Shown here: in pieces, positions 58,131 through 64,000 of the stretch
Numbering within the stretch: position 1 is the stretch's first letter
Layout: the number at the start of each line of letters is the position of its first letter
The notes under the pieces: model-generated
Seen by the model: only the letters and a program-made list of their open reading frames with translations
Database searches by the model: none
Told to the model about the DNA's origin: nothing
NCBI GenBank assembly: GCA_012932295.1
Contig: JAAONU010000014.1
Coordinates: 3,661,063-3,725,062 of the forward strand
Source: Cyclina sinensis
Taxonomy: Eukaryota > Mollusca > Bivalvia > Venerida > Veneridae
Reading direction: 5' to 3'
DNA length: 64,000 nt
Position numbers and translations under genes: made by a program

Positions 58131-58747
58131 CTACAGATGGATTTCTTGTATCAAACAATGTTTTACTTATTGTAATATTTTTTCTATAAACTCACTGCCA
58201 CTATCATCATAACTCACATCAAAGGATAGTACCAATTTTAAAAAAAGGTGGTCAGGTTTGACTGTACTTGAATTAACTGTAGAAAAACAACCTGAATCTG
58301 TCATAAGATCTGTATTTTAATTACTTCAAATTTATCCAAGTTATCTTGTAGATGTTCATAAGGACCACGACAAAAGTCAAGCACAGATAATCCTTGTGGG
58401 CCAGTAAAAGTAAAATCATTTTTACTGTTTTCCTTCCATTTAAAATGCAGAGGTTTGTGTCTATTAGAAAGTCTGTTAGACATGTACCATAAAAATTCTG
58501 AGAAAAATCTATAACATCTCTATATGGTAAATTATCAACACCAGAATCAAGATTATCTGAAGAGCGGCTATTGAAATCCTCGCAAATATATAATAAAGAT
58601 GAAATTGGCTGATACATATGAATTTGACAAATCAGGTTCTCAAAAAAGTCATTTACATCAATCCGTCTTGTTGAGTTATAAGGTGGCAAGTAACAAACAC
58701 ATACACATACAGTTTTACTTGAATCATACTTGCGTGTAAGTTTCAAC

Positions 58748-60294
58748 CAGGGATGGGTACAATTACAATTATAATTTAATTAATTACAATTAAGTATGAA
58801 AAATCATATAATTAAAAATAATTGTTAATTGTGACAAAACTCAATTACTTTAATTGTAATTAATGAATTACTTTGTGAAATTCTTCATTTAATTGTCAAT
58901 TAAATTCAATTAAATTCAATTAATCTGAATTCTGTGCACATTAACTATTGACCTGATTTAGGTAAAATGCATACTTTTTCACCTGTACTGTCTGATATAG
59001 ATAATCTTCCAAGAAGTGATAATTGATAATCACCTGTCAATGATTTTAATACAGGTAGCTTTTCATGGGTATTGTCATGATTGATATAGACTAAGGTATA
59101 TACTGGCAAGTGTTTGTTGGTGACTAATGTTAAGATTAAAACTTGCCTGAAGTAAAAAGTATTAATCAATCTTGGAGGATGAAAAATGTCTTCAGGCAGC
59201 TAACACCATTAGTCAGTTTTGAGGGTTGAAGCAAACAAACTTGAAAACTTAGACTGTCCAAATCTTACTACTTATGAGCGAAAACTTCTTCATGAGGTAT
59301 GCTTGATTCTAGAGCCATTTGAAGAAATTACACTTGCTGTCCAGAAAGAGTCATCTGTAAGTGCTAGTCTGGCAATTCCTCTTATACTGGGACTAAAGAA
59401 CAAACTCCAGAGTATGTCAAGCACTTACAACACTAAAATGGTGAAAACTCTCAAATCTTCAGAAGAGAGAAGACTTAAGAAGTACGAGGAAAGTGAGGAC
59501 TGTATCTTTGCAGCAATTCTTGATCCTAGGTTTAAGCTGACGTGGTGTTTGAAAGAGGACGAAAGGAATGTATATATAGAACAATTACGTGGAAAGATTA
59601 ACTCTTTTGAACACTCTACTGATGATGTCTCTTCTCCACCTAAAAAGCCAAGAATAGAATTCTCCATCTTCAGTTTCATTCCATAGACACCTAAGCGCCA
59701 GAGACATGCCTCTGGAATAAACGCAGAGCTGGAAAAATATCTAGCAGAAGACTGTGAAAAATATGAGTCTGACCCTCTATATATTGGTCATTAAATGAAG
59801 TTAGACTGCCAACAATGTCCAAGCTTGCAATTCAATATCTGGCTCTACCAGCCTCATCTGCACCCGTGGAGAGACTGTTCTCTATTGCAGGCAAAGTTTT
59901 TCATCCTGATCGATGTAATATGAGTGACATAAACTTTGAAGCTCTCATGTTTGTTAAATGTAACAAGGCATTGTGAACAGCTTGAACAATGTTTGGTGAG
60001 AGTAATGCTTTGTGTTATTCAGAAAACAGACTGATGAGTTTGATTTAATGTTTTCAAAGTGAAAATAATTTTTTCTGTATCTGGTGTGCTTTGTAACTAC
60101 TTGTATGTTATTTTCATATTAAAGCAGTTTAACTAGAAAATAATTAATTGTAATTAATTATTTTTTCAAATTTAATTGTAATTAATTAATTACAATGTGA
60201 AAATTCATGTAATTGTAATTGTAATGTAATTGGGAAGTTTCTGTTTTAATTGTAATTAATTAATTACTTTTAAAAATAATGGTACCCATCCCTG
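58748..60294 (+). mobile_element. hAT-type DNA transposon, 1,547 bp, internally reduced
   Basis: Terminal inverted repeats CAGGGATGGGTACAATTA and (reverse complement of the right end) CAGGGATGGGTACCATTA, 17 of 18 matching. The 8 bp target duplication GTTTCAAC is perfect (58740-58747 and 60295-60302). Subterminal regions are rich in TAATTAATTA. It carries only the 3' part of a transposase, so it cannot be autonomous. Confidence 0.9.
59219..59976 (+). pseudogene. hAT transposase C-terminal part
   Basis: Open frame to 59686 (FEEITLAVQKESSVSASLAI, AAILDPRFKLTW). After a stop and frame change it continues through KYLAEDCEKYESDP to the hAT dimerisation domain (YLALPASSAPVERLFSIAGKVFHP), ending TGA at 59976. 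The BED finger and first catalytic regions are absent. Confidence 0.85.
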
Positions 60295-60867
60295 GTTTCA
60301 ACCATAAAATCCCTTCATAATTCTGATCCAGAAGTTCACAATTAAAATGATTTTGAAAGAGCATTACTTAAAAGAAATACCACAACACCGGAACCATTTT
60401 TGGATTTCTTTTGTAACTGTTTTCTATTCTGGCCAAACCACTGAAAACCAATTATATTTAAGGTGTTTTCATTTTTTTAAATGTGTTTTTGCAACACCAA
60501 TAATATCACAGTTACTGTAATTAACACAAGTTTCCCTTAAAGGGGCTGGCCTCCAGATGACAAAAAAGAAAATTTCTTGTTATATTGATGACTAATGCTT
60601 AAAAACTAACTAACTGACAAAAAAGTCAGATAATCACATTATAAATTGATTTTTTCCCTTTCATAGTGCTATACCGTAACGCGACGGTATAACTATATTG
60701 TATAAGATTTAAAGTAAATGACAGTAAAAGCGTTGGAAATATTTTGTTTACATGAGGGTCCAGAGTTCAAATCAGACTGGAGCAAATATTTTTTGTTGTT
60801 CTTTTTTTACTTTTATAATCAGTTTTGAAGTAAAATGTCATGTTGTTATAATCTCACGGCATCTAAA

Positions 60868-61722
60868 TACAGTAGATTACGACCACGCCGAAATTAAGAC
60901 CACGCCGCTATTACAGGCACTTTTGAAAAGAACCAAACATTTCATTCTTGTCCTATTACAGATATTTATCAGAATTAAGACCACGCCGCTAATCCGGTAA
61001 TAAGACCATCTTGTCTAGATCATTATTGTATATTTTCTTCTAATTGTAATGCCTTGATTACGACCACTCAAATAAATGCCCTCCGGGCATGTCACCAATA
61101 TCAGTTGAATACACCGCCATGTTTACGACACTGCTTTACGACAGCTGCATGTGTAAACAAAAGAAAGTCTGTGCTGTGAAAACAAATTTTCTTAAGGGTG
61201 ATTGCTGGAAGTCAGGTTACAAAAGAATGATAAAGTGTTATTTAAAATTGCTTCAATTACAACTTGATTGCACCGCGAGTAAATAATGGGAAGGGAACTG
61301 AATCCTTGGAGTTATAATAAGTTTGCAGAGGTTAAAGGAAAATATAATTTTAAATCGATGTTTACCTATGTTGATTGAATTAGAAATCGTTTTTAGTTGG
61401 TTGAATAAAATATTGAGTTAATATAATTAAGGGCTAATTCTGTGGAAAAAAACCGACAAAATCCCCAGCATGGAGAAACGAAAATGAAATTATTGAAATG
61501 TTTATTCATTATTGAAATGTTTAATTATTGAATTAAATAATATCATATTGATGAATAATGTGTTTTGTTCTGTCAAAATAATGTTCTTTTTCCCTTTATG
61601 AACCTGCATATGTAAACAAATATACTTCTGAGGAGTCAACCCAGTATTAAGACCAACTCACAATTAAGACCACTTCCCTTTATACTCAATGGTGGTCTTA
61701 ATAGAGGAATTTTACTGGAGTA
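60868..61722 (+). mobile_element. MITE-like element, pogo/Tigger style
   Basis: The left end TACAGTAGATTACGACCAC with ATTAAGACCACGCC, and the right end (reverse complement) CAGTAAAATTCCTC with ATTAAGACCACC, form an imperfect inverted repeat. The ends resemble pogo-type CAGT termini with TA target. No transposase is seen. Boundaries are uncertain by several bases at the right. Confidence 0.45.
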
Positions 61723-61828
61723 CAGCCTCTTTAACATTGCAAAACCCGCGGGTTATTTCCTAACGTCTATGATTTCCACCCCCTGTAGATTTATTACTAC
61801 TGTATCCTCTTGATTTACGGGAGTCATT

Positions 61829-63056
61829 TCACGTTCCCTGTTTCCTAGAATTATCTCTGTTGTCTCTTTTAGAGTCATTTCTAGTGTCTGAATTATTATT
61901 TCTCTTCATCACAACTCTCGAGCCACGTACCTCAATATTGCCAATGTTTCCACTTTTTACATTGTCAATAATTTTCTTCAAATTACTTGCTTGTATTTTC
62001 TCCTCCCTAGTTTGATCATTATGAATAAACACCTTTTCATACTTATAATGTTTTTCAGGAGAGATTTCTTTTTCATAATAACTGATTTATCATTTTGGTT
62101 TGCAAGGGAAGCAACTATCAAAAGTGATCCTGTGTTGTTGTTCTCAGTCGATTCTTTCCTCTCTGCTTTAATTACCTTTACAGATGACTTCAACCCATCC
62201 GATATGATGTTATTTACTTTGTCAATCATATGTTCTGATCTAGTTTCATTGACATTACGTATAACAATGTTTAACGAAATATCACTCCCTGTTTTGCCAG
62301 GTTGTAGTCCTGAAAGTGTAGTGTGAATATCCTCAAAACACTGCTTTGCCTCATCAGCATGATCATTCATTTCTGCTTGTAAGTCATTTGTCTTATCTTC
62401 AACTAGTTTTTTTCAAATTTGCAATCTCTTTATTAAAACATTTGTCTATTATTATCTGATAATCTCTGTTCTGTGTCTTTAATATGCTGCTTCATACTTT
62501 TTTCAGCAGTATCAATTTTTTGTATACTGCATCTACCATACTACGCATGTCAGTGTTTATTCGATGCATATTTACCGATATTATTTTCATTTCACAACTA
62601 ACTGTATAGATCATTTTTGCTAGATCAGGTAATTGCAAATTGTCAAAGTCTGGTTCTCCAGTAACTGGTAAATTTACATCGGCGACAACGACAGACTCTG
62701 TAGACCCCTGTTCTACATGTGGCACTTCTGTATTTCTAGCTACCTTTTTCTATTTCATAACAGGTGTATCTTCAATGTTTAGAATAACGTCAACAGGTAC
62801 TGATATATTTCTTTTCCGTTTATTTGGAGTGAGTATAACGTTTAGTCCTGAAGACATAACTTCTTTCACAAATCGTTCACTATCTCCGAGTTTTTCAACA
62901 TTATTACCAGCAATAGTGTCTGATACGACTGCCTGTGTAGTGTGTTCCATCGTAACTGATATGTCACATATTCCTATGATAAGGTCAGAGTCTACTAATT
63001 GTGGTAGGGCCCTCGTGATTGGCACATTTTGTTTAGGGAATAACGGGCTAACTTAG
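61829..63056 (-). pseudogene. LINE ORF1, decayed
   Basis: Minus-strand pieces 63025-62750 and 62725-62492 share a frame with one stop between them. 62370-61978 and 62032-61829 are in other frames. The middle piece has an ORF1 RNA-binding-like pattern (NIVIRNVNET, GLKSSVKVIKAERK, LLIVASLANQNDK). The end is MFIHNDQTREEKIQASN and a basic Arg/Asp/Asn-rich tail. It lies just upstream (minus strand) of the endonuclease fragment at 60.5-58.3 kb, so both belong to one LINE. Confidence 0.7.
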
Positions 63057-64000
63057 ATGTCTTGTAAGCTGTATTTTGATTGGTAGTTATGCTTTTGGTG
63101 ATATTTGTTATTAATATTGAAGGACTAAAACAAATATTTTTATAAAGACTTCAAATCATATTCAAGGTATTTTTGATGGACTTTATTGAATGAGGTATCA
63201 TAGCAAAATTTGCTGCTGTATTTTTAGCATTTTTGAGGGTGAAGGTCATTGAGGCCGGATAGCTCTCTTAAATGCTGGTGAACCCCATATAAAAAGTGCA
63301 TGGAAGTTTGTGTCTAGGATTGTTCTATGCAACAAGTGGGACTTGGTACTGAATGAATTTTAGGGAATTAGTGGCAGAGCAAAGGGTTACAATGTAACCC
63401 TATGGGAAAATAATTAGTAGTCTCTGACGGTATATACTTACAAACAACTGCACCACGAAAACGGATGACACAACAATCCAAACGGTGTCACAGTAGAAAT
63501 ATGCCCGTTCTTCCTGGCGACCAAAGTCTCTTCGCTGTAGAAACACTTCTACACAAGTGAACCATATCTAGTTCACTTCAAACGGATAGTTAAACTTAGC
63601 TGCAACAAAAACACACCGTCTGAATGCTCTCCTATACTTTGCTAAATTTAGAATTTTTCCGTCCTCCCGCAATTTTACAAGTGTTGCCGGTATAGCGTGA
63701 GAACTAGTATGTGAACGAGTAAAGACATTTATCGCACACGGCATTGTTGTTTTTTCTGTACGGAAAATTGCCAGTATTATATTCCTATATGTACAATTGG
63801 AGCGGGGTTAGTGTTATCCAGTATTATGTAATTCTATGTTTTGATTGACTGTTAGAAGATCCGATTATTGCCGAAGCATTACGTGTTTTTACGATGTGCT
63901 ACCTGTTGAATCAATTTGCGAAGTTGTGTTATTCCGGAAATCCTCGGAGAGAATCACGTGACTGTCTGGTAATAGTGTTTAAGAACATTGAATGCTATTG
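63057..64000. other. No gene seen; possible LINE 5' leader
   Basis: About 0.95 kb without a meaningful open frame. Part of it may be the leader of the LINE on the minus strand; the 5' end of that element cannot be placed. Confidence 0.4.

Larger units (their letters stand above)
58310..60545 (-). pseudogene. LINE endonuclease fragment, split by a hAT insertion
   Basis: The minus strand from 60,545 down to 60,303 reads NYSDCDIIGVA, then WFGQNRK-like segments in broken frames. After the hAT element it continues at 58,746 with VCVCYLPPYNST, CEDFNSR (GDFN position), FYGTCLTDFLIDTNLC and FTFTGPQGLSVLDFC. This is an APE-type LINE endonuclease with lost frames. Confidence 0.75.

Overview
The window is AT-rich eukaryotic nuclear DNA with split genes, GT-AG introns, and several classes of transposon and SINE. 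The expanded HSPA12-type HSP70 genes, a mitochondria-eating-protein (MIEAP) domain gene and a repeat family carrying GAGGGCCATGATGGCCCT together suggest a bivalve mollusc, possibly a clam. The species cannot be fixed from sequence alone.

Layout. 1-924 is the last coding exon of an HSPA12-like gene cut by the window edge, with about 0.9 kb of 3' flank that recurs downstream of a second HSPA12 gene at 54.7-57.3 kb. 3.6-6.0 kb is a repeat element built from two tandem arrays. 6.3-6.44 kb is the 5' end of a LINE, abutted by an LTR. About 6.44-18.6 kb is a decayed Ty3/Gypsy-like retrotransposon on the minus strand. It is invaded by two array-bearing repeat elements and then tandemly duplicated internally, and each copy has since lost a different part. 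20.1-23.4 kb is a decayed LINE with a PHD-like finger, an endonuclease and a reverse transcriptase. 23.4-28 kb holds SINEs and sequence I cannot assign.

Host genes. A six-exon plus-strand gene (28,110-44,077) encodes a predicted 449-residue protein with a B-box-type zinc finger, a long coiled coil and a C-terminal MIEAP-like domain. Its first intron carries a second decayed LINE (about 29.7-34.35 kb), and later introns carry more repeats. Two decayed copies of its MIEAP exons lie downstream at 46.8 and 51.1 kb within a segmental duplication. Two exon-like pieces of an unrecognised gene sit at 45.6-46.4 kb. A four-exon HSPA12-like gene (54,718-57,327, predicted 600 residues) has lost glycines in two nucleotide-binding loops.

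58.3-63.1 kb is a third decayed LINE on the minus strand. A 1,547 bp hAT-type element with a perfect 8 bp target duplication splits its endonuclease, and a second DNA-transposon-like insertion lies between its two ORFs. The rest of the window shows no gene I can support. All splice models are read by eye and untested against RNA.
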